Source: Paenibacillus physcomitrellae (GTDB taxonomy: Bacteria; Bacillota; Bacilli; Paenibacillales; Paenibacillaceae). From it: a stretch of DNA of 64,000 nucleotides. The stretch is from assembly GCF_002240225.1 (NCBI RefSeq), contig NZ_CP022584.1, forward strand, positions 1,302,001-1,366,000. Reading direction: 5' to 3'. The notes below the pieces were generated by a model. It searched no databases and was not told the origin of the DNA. It worked only from the letters and a program-made list of their open reading frames with translations. Positions 1-8,232 of this stretch are shown here, piece after piece. Position numbers and translations under genes: made by a program. Each line of letters starts with the position of its first letter. Within the stretch, counting starts at the first letter, position 1.

Positions 1-859
1 CCTCTACCACCAGCTCCAGCAGCACTACCTCGATGTCTTCAATATTCCTGTATAAGCTGCTTCGGAGCGCTTTGCCGTGGCTGATCGATTTCAGCTTGCC
101 GCGTATATCGGCAACTACAGGGCTCGGGTCAATCCCCCTTGCAGTCTGCCAATAATATTCCGCCTGAATATCACTCTGCCTGCCCATTTCCTGCCTCATG
201 CGGCGCTTGAAGTCGGGAAGCTCCAGCCGGGCGATGTCTCCGATCGTATGCAGGCCCATCCGCTTGAAATGCCGGGTCATCCGGGATGCCGTCATAAACA
301 TTTGCTGAACAGGCAGTGGCCACAGCTCGGTTTCGATATTGGCAGCATCCAGTTTAAAAATGCCCTCCGGTCTCTTCTTCGCAAAATTATCCGTTGCCAT
401 CTTAGCCAAAATCTTGCTTGGGCCGATTCCGCACCGGGTCCAGACGCCGGTGGAGAGCAGCACTCGCGTCTGAATTTGCCGGGCCATTTCCTCCGGAGGG
501 CCAAAATAAGGAATGGACCCTGTTACATCCAGAAACTGTTCGTCGATCGAATAAGGTTCAACCTGATCCGTAAACGATTCAAAAATTTCCGTAATCAATA
601 GAGAGACGGCGATATACGTTTGCATCCGCGGACGGATTACCACCAGGTCGGGACACTTCGCCAGCGCCTCCCCCACCCGTTCGGCGGTAGTTACGCCCCG
701 TGATTTGGCGATTGGACAGGCCGCGAGGATGATGCCTGAGGGGCGGGAGGGATCCCCTACCGCTACCGGTTTATTTTTCAAATCCGGCCTTCCCGCCTTC
801 TCCACCGAAGCATAAAACGACTGTCCGTCTGCCAGCATAATGACCCGTTCCGTCTTCAC
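1..859 (-). CDS. Y-family DNA polymerase, PolY2/UvrX (YqjW) type, C-terminus outside the window
   Basis: Error-prone translesion polymerase of the SOS response. Reading leftward from 859, the protein starts V-K-T-E-R-V-I-M-L-A-D and carries the metal-binding D in 'LADGQSFYASVE' and the catalytic 'YSIDEQFLD' (the SIDE motif with the second and third acidic residues). 'GIGPSKILAKMA' marks the palm/thumb boundary and 'FKRMGLHTIGDIARL' the thumb helix-hairpin-helix. About 286 residues are present; the family has about 410, so the little-finger domain lies beyond position 1. I chose GTG at 859 because GGGGAG lies 7 nt upstream; an in-frame ATG at 874 has no ribosome binding site. The sequence resembles B. 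subtilis YqjW/UvrX more than YqjH (DinB), but that assignment is from memory of the families. Two LexA-type boxes precede it. Confidence 0.93.
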   Translation of the reverse strand, partial: MKTERVIMLADGQSFYASVEKAGRPDLKNKPVAVGDPSRPSGIILAACPIAKSRGVTTAERVGEALAKCPDLVVIRPRMQTYIAVSLLITEIFESFTDQVEPYSIDEQFLDVTGSIPYFGPPEEMARQIQTRVLLSTGVWTRCGIGPSKILAKMATDNFAKKRPEGIFKLDAANIETELWPLPVQQMFMTASRMTRHFKRMGLHTIGDIARLELPDFKRRMRQEMGRQSDIQAEYYWQTARGIDPSPVVADIRGKLKSISHGKALRSSLYRNIEDIEVVLLELVVE

Positions 860-883
860 TCTCTCACTCCCCATCAACAAAAC

Positions 884-934
884 CGAAAGTATGTTCGTAT
901 TTCATTATATACCGAATGTACGTTCGTTATGCAA
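884..934 (-). promoter_or_regulatory. SOS promoter with two LexA (DinR) boxes
   Basis: On the minus strand a -35-like TTGCAT (929-934) and a TATATAAT -10 region (904-911) face the polymerase gene. Two 14-bp pseudo-palindromes fit the Bacillus SOS box CGAAC-N4-GTTCG with one mismatch each: CGAATGTACGTTCG at 913-926, between -35 and -10, and CGAAAGTATGTTCG at 884-897, over the expected transcript start. Both would block RNA polymerase when LexA is bound. Box matches are seen directly; LexA control is inferred from the consensus. Confidence 0.85.
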
Positions 935-1024
935 TGGTTATTTCACCCAGTTCGGCCCCACCGGGGGATGGAGGATTTGGGCGCATCGTCTGGGTATATG
1001 TCCATAACGAATAACCCGCCCCTT

Positions 1025-1032
1025 CATACAAT
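1025..1032 (+). promoter_or_regulatory. Possible sporulation (sigma-E-like) -10 element
   Basis: CATACAAT matches the sigma-E -10 consensus (CATACA-T) and lies 40 nt before the start of the first YjcZ-like gene. The expected -35 (14-15 nt upstream) is only a weak match. It agrees with a mother-cell sporulation role for the gene, but it is one short motif. Confidence 0.3.
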
Positions 1033-1072
1033 GATTCAGAAAGTAACAATTCCTTAAAAGGAGGAAACAACA

Positions 1073-1192
1073 ATGGGATATGGAGCAGGTTGCGGCCCAG
1101 TGGGCGGCGGACTTTGGACTTCCACAGGAGCGATCTTGGTTCTGTTCATTCTCCTCGTAATTATCACTCGCAGCTTCGGATTTGTTTACTAA
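1073..1192 (+). CDS. YjcZ-like sporulation membrane peptide, copy 1 (39 aa)
   Basis: A 39-residue peptide with a Gly-rich head (MGYGAGCGPVGGG), then LWTSTGAILVLFILLVII, a single hydrophobic membrane helix, and a short ITRSFGFVY tail. The TSTGAILVLFILLVII segment is the hallmark of the YjcZ family of tiny spore-associated proteins, whose molecular role is unknown. Start: ATG with AAAAGGAGG 7-8 nt upstream. The gene is followed 84 bp later by a paralogue in the same orientation. A possible sigma-E -10 lies upstream. Too short for most gene finders; the duplicate and the ribosome binding site make it convincing. Confidence 0.85.
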   Translation: MGYGAGCGPVGGGLWTSTGAILVLFILLVIITRSFGFVY

Positions 1193-1276
1193 ACTGCGCT
1201 CGTCCGGCCTGGCCGGAAAGGTAACGATTTTTAAAAAATGAAATTCAAATTTAAATTCGATTAGGAGGAATTTTCC

Positions 1277-1396
1277 ATGGGTGAAGTAGCAGGCGTAGGT
1301 TGTGGACCAGTAGGTGGCGGACTTTGGACTTCTACAGGCGTAATTTTGGTATTGTTCATTCTTCTTGTCATCATTTCCCGCACATTTTTCCTCTAA
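1277..1396 (+). CDS. YjcZ-like sporulation membrane peptide, copy 2 (39 aa)
   Basis: Paralogue of the peptide at 1073-1192 and the same length. The head differs (MGEVAGVGCGPVGGG), while the LWTSTG-(A/V)-ILVLFILLVII helix is almost identical; the tail is SRTFFL. The DNA differs mostly at third codon positions, so both copies appear to be under protein-level selection. TTAGGAGGAA lies 6 nt before the ATG. A single Cys in a conserved GCGPVGGG context is kept in both copies. Probably a recent tandem duplication read from one transcript. Confidence 0.85.
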   Translation: MGEVAGVGCGPVGGGLWTSTGVILVLFILLVIISRTFFL

Positions 1397-1403
1397 TAAC
1401 TGA

Positions 1404-1544
1404 TTAACAACCTGACATCAGACTAAATTTGTACGATACGACGTACCCTTGCCTTGCTCCTGTTTCGTCGTAAATCTTGCAGGTCCAGATGTCTTCCGTG
1501 AAGCCATACGGTTTCACGGTATACTTAGCAGCAGTATATGCCAA
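1404..1544 (-). other. Possible small ORF or gene remnant downstream of map (46 aa from TTG)
   Basis: On the minus strand an open frame reads LAYTAAKYTVKPYGFTEDIW, then about 26 more residues ending in SLMSGC and TAA. Its composition is protein-like (Y, W, K, D spread evenly), but there is no ATG and no clear ribosome binding site, and the frame stays open upstream through the terminator hairpin at 1562-1589. It may be the decayed 3' end of a lost gene, or chance. I do not recognise it. Confidence 0.2.
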
Positions 1545-1561
1545 AAGCGCTTGAGAAGCGA

Positions 1562-1589
1562 AAGAGCCCGGACCTCTGTCCGGGCTCTT
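1562..1589 (-). terminator. Hairpin terminator downstream of map
   Basis: A 12-bp perfect stem, AAGAGCCCGGAC/GTCCGGGCTCTT, with a 4-nt loop, about 40 nt past the map stop. The T tract on the minus strand is short (TTTCGCTTC), so termination efficiency is uncertain. Confidence 0.6.
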
Positions 1590-1629
1590 GTCTGTGTATA
1601 GGTCCAGCCGCCGCCAAGCTCTATACCGG

Positions 1630-2376
1630 TTACTGAGCGGTCAAAATCAGCGGTCCATTCGCCGTGATCGCGACCGTATGCTCATATTGGGCGGACAAGC
1701 GGCCGTCTGCCGTCCGGGCCGTCCATTCGTCCTCATCGATGGTAATCCGGAACGTGCCTTCATTAATCATCGGTTCAATCGTCAATACCATGCCTTCCTT
1801 CAGCAGCAGACCTTTGCCAGGCTGGCCGACATGTTCAAAGTTCGGATCCTCATGCAGCGCACGGCCGATTCCGTGGGCCAGCAAATCCCGGACTACGGAG
1901 AAGCCGCTGCTTTCCGCATGAACCTGAATGGCATGTCCAATATCGCCCAGCCGTTTGCCAGGAAGCGCCTGCTCAATGCCCAGATACAGGCACTCCTTGG
2001 TGATCTCCATCAGCTTTCGGGCATTCTCACTAATATTGCCCACTGCGTAACACCAGGCGGAATCCCCAAACCAGCCGTCATATTCAGCTACGATATCCAT
2101 CTTGACGATGTCCCCTTCCTTCAGCGGGGTACGATTCGGGAATCCGTGGGCAATCACATCATTAACCGAAGCGCAGGTTTCAGCAGGAAATCCGTTATAA
2201 CCTTTCGTAAACTGCCGGCCTCCAAGCTTTGTAATATGACGGGCTACAAAATCATTGATTTCCAGCGTCGTGATGCCCGGCTCAATCAGCTTCGCAATTT
2301 CCCGGTGGCAGTCAGCTACAATATAGTTCGCCATTCTCATTTGTTCAATCTCTTCCGGCTTTTTTAATCGAATCAT
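1630..2376 (-). CDS. map: Methionine aminopeptidase, type I
   Basis: Removes the initiator methionine from nascent proteins. The 248-residue pita-bread fold keeps the metal-site residues: D in 'IVKMDIVAEYDGWFGDSAW', H in 'LLAHGIGRALHEDPNFEH', and E in 'MVLTIEPMINEG' and 'QYEHTVAITANGP'. The start is ATG 2376 (MIRLKKPEEIEQMR) with AAAAGGGGGAT upstream; a longer frame to 2433 has no support. It is outside the ribosomal-protein operon where the main map usually lies beside adk and infA, so it may be a second copy, as in B. subtilis where two exist. Next to spoVIF, separated by a terminator, so probably transcribed alone. Confidence 0.92.
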   Translation of the reverse strand: MIRLKKPEEIEQMRMANYIVADCHREIAKLIEPGITTLEINDFVARHITKLGGRQFTKGYNGFPAETCASVNDVIAHGFPNRTPLKEGDIVKMDIVAEYDGWFGDSAWCYAVGNISENARKLMEITKECLYLGIEQALPGKRLGDIGHAIQVHAESSGFSVVRDLLAHGIGRALHEDPNFEHVGQPGKGLLLKEGMVLTIEPMINEGTFRITIDEDEWTARTADGRLSAQYEHTVAITANGPLILTAQ

Positions 2377-2522
2377 GGTGTTATCCCCCTTTTGCTCTCT
2401 ACTCAAACTACACCTACGGTTTATAAAATGCAAATTTGGCGCCGGGACGTGAAGCCTTCACCCGCCTCAACTCCGGGCGATGAGTATCGATCAGCCCGGA
2501 CATTTGATCAAGTCCAAACAGC

Positions 2523-2549
2523 AAAAACCCGCCGGGATTCCCCGGCAGG
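2523..2549 (-). terminator. Rho-independent terminator of spoVIF
   Basis: On the minus strand CCTGCCGGG pairs with CCCGGCGGG across a short GAAT loop, followed by TTTTTGCTGTTT. It lies 60 nt past the spoVIF stop. Confidence 0.8.
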
Positions 2550-2608
2550 CCTGAACGCTTGGTATCCGATTTGGGGTTAGAGAGTAGGCCGAGCCACCCT
2601 CTTGGCTC

Positions 2609-2896
2609 TTAGCGGAACATGCCCCACAACTTGATCAGATGGAACGTATTCTTTGGATCGATCCGCTGCGCAAGCACAAATTGCGTCATCTGCTCTTCCT
2701 GCACACTGGTCAACCGTTCGTTAAGTATAACCGAAGCGCTTTTCACAAGCCGGCGGACCTTGGCAGGATCCTGCAGATCGGCTTTAGTCACATTCTCCAC
2801 AAGCTTCTTGATCCGGTCCTTTACTGCCGGATTTTTCATCTTCAGCTTCACCCGCTGCACCAGCTGAGGGCTAATTCCAAACTGCTGATAACCCAA
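2609..2896 (-). CDS. spoVIF: Stage VI sporulation protein F
   Basis: A 95-residue protein (start MGYQQFGISPQLVQRVKLKM) matching the SpoVIF/YjcC family, a mother-cell factor needed for spore coat assembly and late maturation. It is helical and basic, without membrane segments or metal motifs. The start is TTG 2896 with GGGAGGTG about 10 nt upstream; no ATG is available. On the minus strand CATATACTG (2934-2942), 38 nt upstream, resembles a sigma-K -10 (CATA-N3-TA), which would fit late mother-cell expression, but the -35 is not clear. It has its own terminator. Confidence 0.88.
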   Translation of the reverse strand: MGYQQFGISPQLVQRVKLKMKNPAVKDRIKKLVENVTKADLQDPAKVRRLVKSASVILNERLTSVQEEQMTQFVLAQRIDPKNTFHLIKLWGMFR

Positions 2897-3081
2897 GTTC
2901 TATGGCACCTCCCGTCAAAACTGTCGTCTTTCCCAGTATATGACGGTGCACTTGTCCCAAGTGCCAGGAAAATCGCTGCCGAACCATCCGGCTTGTCCGG
3001 TCTTGTCCTTGTCTGTCTTGTCTGCTTACCTATGGGAACGGACCGCAGCAGTCAACAAGGCACGCTAACCGCGGCGGTACA

Positions 3082-5127
3082 CTAGTCGATCAGCTCGCCC
3101 TGTAAAATCTGCTCCCGCTGCAGATACTCCCGCAGCGGCAGATAAGCCGGCGACGTCCAGAACGCCGGCTCCCGCACCAGCGCGGCGGCGTCGTCCCTCG
3201 CCGCCTCCAGCACTGCGAAATCGCTGACCATGTCCGCGATTCGAAACTCCGGCACGCCGCTCTGCTTCGTGCCGAAGAAATCGCCGGGACCGCGCAGCTC
3301 CAGGTCCCGCCGAGCCACCTCGAAGCCGTCGTCCGTTTCGGTCATCACGCGCATGCGCTCCTGACCTACCTCCGACTTCGGATCCGCAATGAGCACGCAA
3401 TAAGACGCGTGCTCCCCCCGGCCGACCCGGCCGCGCAGCTGATGCAGCTGCGACAGCCCAAACCGGTCGGCGTCCATGACGATCATCAGCGTTGCGTTCG
3501 GCACGTCCACGCCAACCTCGACGACCGTCGTCGAAACGAGCAGCTGCGTTTCATTCGCGTAGAATAGACGCATCGCTTCTTCCTTTTCCGCCGGCGTCAT
3601 CCGCCCGTGCAGCAGCCCTACTTTAAAGTCCGGGAAAGCCTGCTGCATCGAAACGAACAGGTCGATCGCATTCTGCACGTCCAGCTTGTCCGATTCCTCG
3701 ATCAGCGGGCAGATCAGATAAGCCTGCCGCCCCTGACTGATCTCCCGGTTAATGAAACCAAGCACCCGGTCCATCATGCTGTGCTTGACCCAATAAGTCG
3801 AGATCGGCTTCCGGCCTGCCGGACGTTCGGACAATGTAGAGACATCCATATCGCCAAAGGCGGTAATCGCCAGCGTGCGCGGAATCGGCGTTGCCGTCAT
3901 CGTCAGCACGTCCGGGTTGTAGCCTTTGCGCCGCAGGATGCTGCGCTGGTTTACCCCGAAGCGGTGCTGCTCGTCCGTAACTACGAGGCCCAGCGACCGG
4001 AAGAAAACATCCTCCTGAATCAGCGCATGGGTGCCGACCACAATATCGATTAATCCCATCTGCAGTGAAGCCAGGAGGTCTTTTCTTTTACGCCCCGTAA
4101 TGCTGCCTGTAAGCAGCCCCACCATAATGCCAAACGGCTCAAATAATTTCGCCAGCGAGCGGGCATGCTGCTCCGCCAGAATTTCCGTCGGGACCATCAG
4201 TGCGCCCTGGTACCCCGATTTGACGGCCGCATACAGCGCCAGTGCCGCTACCACTGTTTTGCCGGAGCCTACATCGCCCTGCAGCAGGCGGTTCATGCAG
4301 TAAGGGGAGCGCATATCCTGCAGGATCTCTAGCTCCACCTTCTTCTGCGCATCCGTCAGCTCAAAGGGCAGGCTGCGCACAAATTCGCGCATGGTCGCAT
4401 TATCGACCGTATGCTGCACCCCGTCCTGACGCTGCTGGTTCATCGCCCGATATACCTGCAGCTTTAATTGAAACAGAAACAGCTCCTCATATACCATCCG
4501 CCGCCGCGCCTGCTGACCTTCCTCGTTGTCCACCGGCTGGTGGATGCGCTGAATCGCCCGGCTGCGGGCCATCAGACCGTATTTCTGCACAAGCTCCTGC
4601 GGCAGAATTTCCGGGATCATCTCGCCGTACTGCATGAGCGCCTGCTTGATCGTCTTGCGCATCCACGCCTGCGTAATGTTCCCGCCTACCGAATAAACCG
4701 GCTGCAGGCTGCCGCTGCGGCTTACCCCCTGATCCGGGAATTCCGAATCGGAAACCGTCAGCTGCATCCGGCGCATATCCCATTTGCCGGTCAGCGTCAC
4801 TTCCCGCCCAGGCGTCAGCTGCTCCTTCAGAAAATGGCGGTTAAACCAGGTTGCCGAAAACATCCAGTCGTCGGCCATCATTTTGCAGGTCAGCCTGGAC
4901 TTCTTGCCGTAACGCTGCAGAACAGGTACACCGAACACTTTAGCCTGCACAGTCGCTTTCTCGCCATCCTGTACCTCGCTGAGCGGCCGGAGCCGGTAAT
5001 CCTCGTAACGGAACGGGTAATATTCGAGCAAATCGTTCACCGTAAAGATATGAAAGGCGTGAAGCTCTCCTTCTTTGAGAGCACTCACGCCGCTGACTTT
5101 TTTTACCGGAATTTCATTTAACAACAT
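3082..5127 (-). CDS. recG: ATP-dependent DNA helicase RecG
   Basis: Branch-migration helicase that regresses stalled forks and processes recombination intermediates. 681 residues, the usual length: an N-terminal wedge/OB domain (about 1-260; 'YPFRYEDYR', 'ATVQAKVFG'), Walker A 'GDVGSGKT', a DEQH box 'VVTDEQHRFGVNQR', motif III 'TMTATPIPRTLA', motif VI 'QLHQLRGRVGRGEH', and the C-terminal RecG signature 'DLELRGPGDFFGTKQSG'. Start MLLNEIPVKKVSGV at 5127 has GAGGG 7 nt upstream; a longer frame to 5151 would overlap degV. It follows degV by 2 nt, so fakA-degV-recG is probably one transcript. Note the GC-rich C-terminal third. Confidence 0.96.
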   Translation of the reverse strand: MLLNEIPVKKVSGVSALKEGELHAFHIFTVNDLLEYYPFRYEDYRLRPLSEVQDGEKATVQAKVFGVPVLQRYGKKSRLTCKMMADDWMFSATWFNRHFLKEQLTPGREVTLTGKWDMRRMQLTVSDSEFPDQGVSRSGSLQPVYSVGGNITQAWMRKTIKQALMQYGEMIPEILPQELVQKYGLMARSRAIQRIHQPVDNEEGQQARRRMVYEELFLFQLKLQVYRAMNQQRQDGVQHTVDNATMREFVRSLPFELTDAQKKVELEILQDMRSPYCMNRLLQGDVGSGKTVVAALALYAAVKSGYQGALMVPTEILAEQHARSLAKLFEPFGIMVGLLTGSITGRKRKDLLASLQMGLIDIVVGTHALIQEDVFFRSLGLVVTDEQHRFGVNQRSILRRKGYNPDVLTMTATPIPRTLAITAFGDMDVSTLSERPAGRKPISTYWVKHSMMDRVLGFINREISQGRQAYLICPLIEESDKLDVQNAIDLFVSMQQAFPDFKVGLLHGRMTPAEKEEAMRLFYANETQLLVSTTVVEVGVDVPNATLMIVMDADRFGLSQLHQLRGRVGRGEHASYCVLIADPKSEVGQERMRVMTETDDGFEVARRDLELRGPGDFFGTKQSGVPEFRIADMVSDFAVLEAARDDAAALVREPAFWTSPAYLPLREYLQREQILQGELID

Positions 5128-5129
5128 GT

Positions 5130-6005
5130 TTAATCCCTCGCTGGCCAGCAAAATACAGCAACCGTCCCGCGCCCCACATGAGCGCCAACCACGGCGCCAA
5201 TATCCGTTCGGACTACTTCATGCAGCGTAAAATGATTCCGCAGCTCCGCCAAAATTTCTTCGGCTCCTTCCGGATTGGCCGAATCGGCGAGCGCCACATG
5301 AATATCCTTCACGTCGCCAAAGTCTTTGCGGAACAGCTCCATCATGCGGGCAATCGCTTTTTTCCGTCCTCTAGCTTTGTCCACCGAATAGATCACGCCG
5401 TCCTCGCCGACCGAAAGAATTGGCTTGATGTTCAGCAAAGTACCAAGAAGCGCCGTTGCCCGGCCAATCCGGCCGCCTTTCTGTAAATATTCCAGCGTGT
5501 CGACCATGAAATACAAATGCCGGACCTGGATCAGGCGTTCAACTTCCCTCAGAATCGCCGCCGTATCCGCCCCCTCTTCCACCAAACGGGCCGCTGCCGT
5601 AACCAACATGCCGAAGCCGTAGCTTGCACATCTGGAATCGACCACATGCACGTCTACCGGATGTCCAAGCTCTTCTTCGAGCATATCTTTACCAAGCATA
5701 GAAGCCTGGTAAGTGCCGCTCATCCCGGAAGAAAGGTGAATCGAAATCACCGCACTGCTCGGATTCGCTTCCAGGAGCCCCCGGAACACCTCCATATACT
5801 CCGAAGGTGACGTCTGTGACGTGGTCGGCAGCTCTTTCTCATTCTCCAGCCGTTCGTAGAATTCGCCTGCGGTCATATCGATTCCTTCGCGGTACGAGTC
5901 TTCACCAAACCGGACAACCATCGGAATGACGTGAATCCCGTAAGCTTCGACGATTGATTTAGGCACATCGGCTGTGCTGTCTGTTACGATAACGGGTTTC
6001 GCCAT
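5130..6005 (-). CDS. DegV family fatty-acid-binding protein (FakB type)
   Basis: Binds a fatty acid and presents it to FakA for phosphorylation, feeding exogenous acyl chains into phospholipid synthesis. 291 residues. The first strand 'VIVTDSTADVP' holds the conserved TDS(T/S)AD phosphate-binding motif, 'PTTSQTSPSEY' is the usual T-S-Q-P/T-S segment, and 'VISIHLSSGMSGTYQA' is the second hallmark. AGGAGGAGAAAG precedes the ATG. It lies 31 bp after fakA and 2 bp before recG. That a degV gene directly follows fakA makes the FakAB partnership likely; ligand chain preference cannot be read from the sequence. Confidence 0.92.
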   Translation of the reverse strand: MAKPVIVTDSTADVPKSIVEAYGIHVIPMVVRFGEDSYREGIDMTAGEFYERLENEKELPTTSQTSPSEYMEVFRGLLEANPSSAVISIHLSSGMSGTYQASMLGKDMLEEELGHPVDVHVVDSRCASYGFGMLVTAAARLVEEGADTAAILREVERLIQVRHLYFMVDTLEYLQKGGRIGRATALLGTLLNIKPILSVGEDGVIYSVDKARGRKKAIARMMELFRKDFGDVKDIHVALADSANPEGAEEILAELRNHFTLHEVVRTDIGAVVGAHVGRGTVAVFCWPARD

Positions 6006-6036
6006 CTTTCTCCTCCTGACTATGCTCGCGGTTCAG

Positions 6037-7833
6037 TTATCCTTCCACCGAGAACAAATAATAATAGATTGGCTGACCGCCTTCATGAGCTTCGACCTCT
6101 ACATCCGGATAATGTTCATTGATCCATCCGGTCAACTGCAGCGTCTCTCCCTCTTTGGCCTCCTCGCCGGTCAGAATCGTCACGATTTCATCGCCGTTTA
6201 CGAGCATTTGGGACAGCAGCTCCTGACAGGTGGCAATCATATTTTCTTCCGTAGCCACAATCTTGGAATCGGCAATGCCGATATAATGTCCCGCCCGGAT
6301 TTCCAGCCCGTCAAAGGAAGTGTCGCGGACCGCATAAGTCACCTGTCCGGTTTTGACTTCGCTGACCGCCGCATTCATACGGCTTTCGTTGAGCTGAATG
6401 TCATCTTCCTCCTGGAAAGCAAACGCCGCTGCCATGCCCTGCGGAATACTTTTGCTCGGAATGACCGTAATGCTACGCTCGCCTTCCAGCAAATCACGTG
6501 CCTGCTGGGCCGCCAGTACAATATTCGAATTGTTCGGCAGAATGAAGATGTGCTGGGCCGTAATCGACTTAACCGCATTTACGAAATCTTCCGTACTCGG
6601 ATTCATCGTTTGTCCGCCGGACAAGACAATGTCTACACCGAGACTTTTAAAGATCTCCGTAATGCCGTCGCCCGAGGCCACCGCGATAAAACCATATGGA
6701 GCCAGTTCATCGGCCGGCAGAATCGCCGGATCCTCATGCCTTACCGGTTCGGCCGGTATATCGGCAAACAGCTCGGGAGCCGGAGCGATATCCATGCCTG
6801 CCGTCAGCAGATCCCGGTGCTGCTCCCGCATATTCAAAATATGAATCTGCGTAATTTCTCCATACTTCAGCGCGAGGTTAAGCACTTCGCCAGGCGCCTT
6901 GGAATGGACATGCACCTTGATGATTTCGTCGTCCGCAATGACAATAATCGAATCTCCGTTAACGGCCAAGGCGCTGCGGAAGGCGTCCTCCGAGAAGCTT
7001 TCGGACTGGCCGCCCCCAAGCTTGCGGTTAATGAAAAATTCCATGTCATACAGGAATTCAATATCTTCCGTCTCAAGCTTCGCTTGCGCCGACATTGGCA
7101 CTTCCGCAAACGGCCGCTGTACAGGTTGTACAGACTGCTCTTCAGGCACCGTCACGTTCGCCGGATTAACGACAGCTTGTCCTTCAGGCAGAACCGTTCC
7201 GGACGTTTGCAGCGTCATTCCGTTCAAATAATCGGCAAAGCCTTGATAAATATATACAAGCCCTTGTCCACCCGAGTCCACGACTCCGACCTGCTTAAGC
7301 ACGGGCAGCTGTTCCGGCGTTTGGGCCAAAGCCTCCTTCGCTTTATTCAGCACCTCGTTCATAAGTTCGGTTACGTCGTTTGTGCGGCGCGAGAAATAAA
7401 CGGCCTGTTTCGCCGCCTCTTTCGCCACCGTCAAAATCGTTCCCTCGACCGGTTTAACAACGGCTTTATAAGCAGTATCGACACCGCTCTGCAGCGCTGA
7501 TGCAAATTGCACAGCGTTTAATTCTTCAAATGATGCTGCATAGCGGCCAAACCCGCGAAACAGCTGGGACAAAATAACTCCCGAGTTGCCGCGGGCCCCC
7601 ATCAGCAGTCCCTTGGAAAGAACGGCAGCTCTGGTTCCCACACCTCCGGTATTCTGTTTACGCAGCTCCGTTACCCCGTTTGTCATCGTCAAATTCATGT
7701 TGGTTCCGGTGTCACCATCTGGGACCGGAAATACGTTCAGTGAATTGACATGCTCGGCATGTCTGTGAAGCTGCTCCGCTCCGGCAAGAACCATCGCGCT
7801 GAAATCTGTTCCATTTAGAGAACGCTTACTCAA
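6037..7833 (-). CDS. fakA: Fatty acid kinase catalytic subunit FakA (YloV, DAK2 domain)
   Basis: Phosphorylates FakB-bound fatty acids to acyl-phosphates. 598 residues. The N-terminal DAK2-like ATP-binding domain (about 10-210) shows 'NVFPVPDGDTGTNMNLTM' with the Mg-coordinating aspartates, 'GARGNSGVILSQLFRGF' and 'VDSGGQGLVYIYQGF'. The middle and C-terminal DegV-like parts include 'HVHSKAPGEVLNLALKYG' and 'LPNNSNIVLAAQQA'. The start is TTG 7833 with AAGGGG upstream; no ATG is available near the conserved N-terminus. In Bacillus it follows rpmB-yloU; here yloU is absent and fakA is divergent from rpmB. Confidence 0.95.
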   Translation of the reverse strand: MSKRSLNGTDFSAMVLAGAEQLHRHAEHVNSLNVFPVPDGDTGTNMNLTMTNGVTELRKQNTGGVGTRAAVLSKGLLMGARGNSGVILSQLFRGFGRYAASFEELNAVQFASALQSGVDTAYKAVVKPVEGTILTVAKEAAKQAVYFSRRTNDVTELMNEVLNKAKEALAQTPEQLPVLKQVGVVDSGGQGLVYIYQGFADYLNGMTLQTSGTVLPEGQAVVNPANVTVPEEQSVQPVQRPFAEVPMSAQAKLETEDIEFLYDMEFFINRKLGGGQSESFSEDAFRSALAVNGDSIIVIADDEIIKVHVHSKAPGEVLNLALKYGEITQIHILNMREQHRDLLTAGMDIAPAPELFADIPAEPVRHEDPAILPADELAPYGFIAVASGDGITEIFKSLGVDIVLSGGQTMNPSTEDFVNAVKSITAQHIFILPNNSNIVLAAQQARDLLEGERSITVIPSKSIPQGMAAAFAFQEEDDIQLNESRMNAAVSEVKTGQVTYAVRDTSFDGLEIRAGHYIGIADSKIVATEENMIATCQELLSQMLVNGDEIVTILTGEEAKEGETLQLTGWINEHYPDVEVEAHEGGQPIYYYLFSVEG

Positions 7834-8202
7834 TGAGAATTCCCCTTCCTAGCTTAAATACGCTTTGCGCAGTAAAATAAACGGCCTGTTATTCAGCCGG
7901 CTTCTCTGCGGCTCCTATGCTTCATTTTGGTCTATAAAAACCGGTCCGATACCGGAACTCCCCTGACTCCGCTTCTTCTTATCGCAAAATCAAGTATGAA
8001 ATCAAAATGGATGGTCAGGTCAAACAACAGTCCCCGGATCGCAGGTGGCCAATCGCCCTGAAGGATCCGCCCGTGTGCAAGCATCCCCAAACAGCGGCCA
8101 AACCGCATCAGGGATGCCCGGCTTTAAACAACATTGTACTATAAGAACAAAGAGAAATAAATAAAAGATGCCGTGCAGCCGGAAATAATGTTTACACAGC
8201 TG
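7834..8202. other. Divergent intergenic region between fakA and rpmB
   Basis: About 370 bp without a convincing gene. In B. subtilis yloU lies in this gap; nothing Asp23-like is readable here. A short inverted repeat (CCGGT...ACCGG near 7945) and an AT-rich end near 8130-8190 are the only structure I see. A 45-codon plus-strand frame from about 8010 lacks a ribosome binding site. A fakA promoter should lie here, but I cannot place it. Confidence 0.4.
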
Positions 8203-8232
8203 TTGACGTAGCTTTTTTTGCTGTGATATTAT
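8203..8232 (+). promoter_or_regulatory. Sigma-A promoter of rpmB
   Basis: TTGACG (8203-8208), an 18-nt spacer with a T tract, and TATTAT (8227-8232). Transcription would start near 8239, giving a leader of about 45 nt before the ribosome binding site AAGGAGGTG. Confidence 0.8.

Noticed and set aside
3065-3400. 111-codon frame overlapping the 3' end of recG
   Set aside because: Out of frame with recG on the same strand and very Arg/Gly-rich, typical of a shifted frame in GC-rich DNA.
5974-7500. 508-codon plus-strand frame opposite fakA
   Set aside because: It lies wholly antisense to a well-conserved gene. Its protein is Arg/His/Phe-rich with no domain, as expected from a codon-biased antisense strand.
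8010-8150. Plus-strand 45-codon frame (MDGQVKQQSPDRRW...) upstream of rpmB
   Set aside because: No ribosome binding site, and composition is not protein-like.
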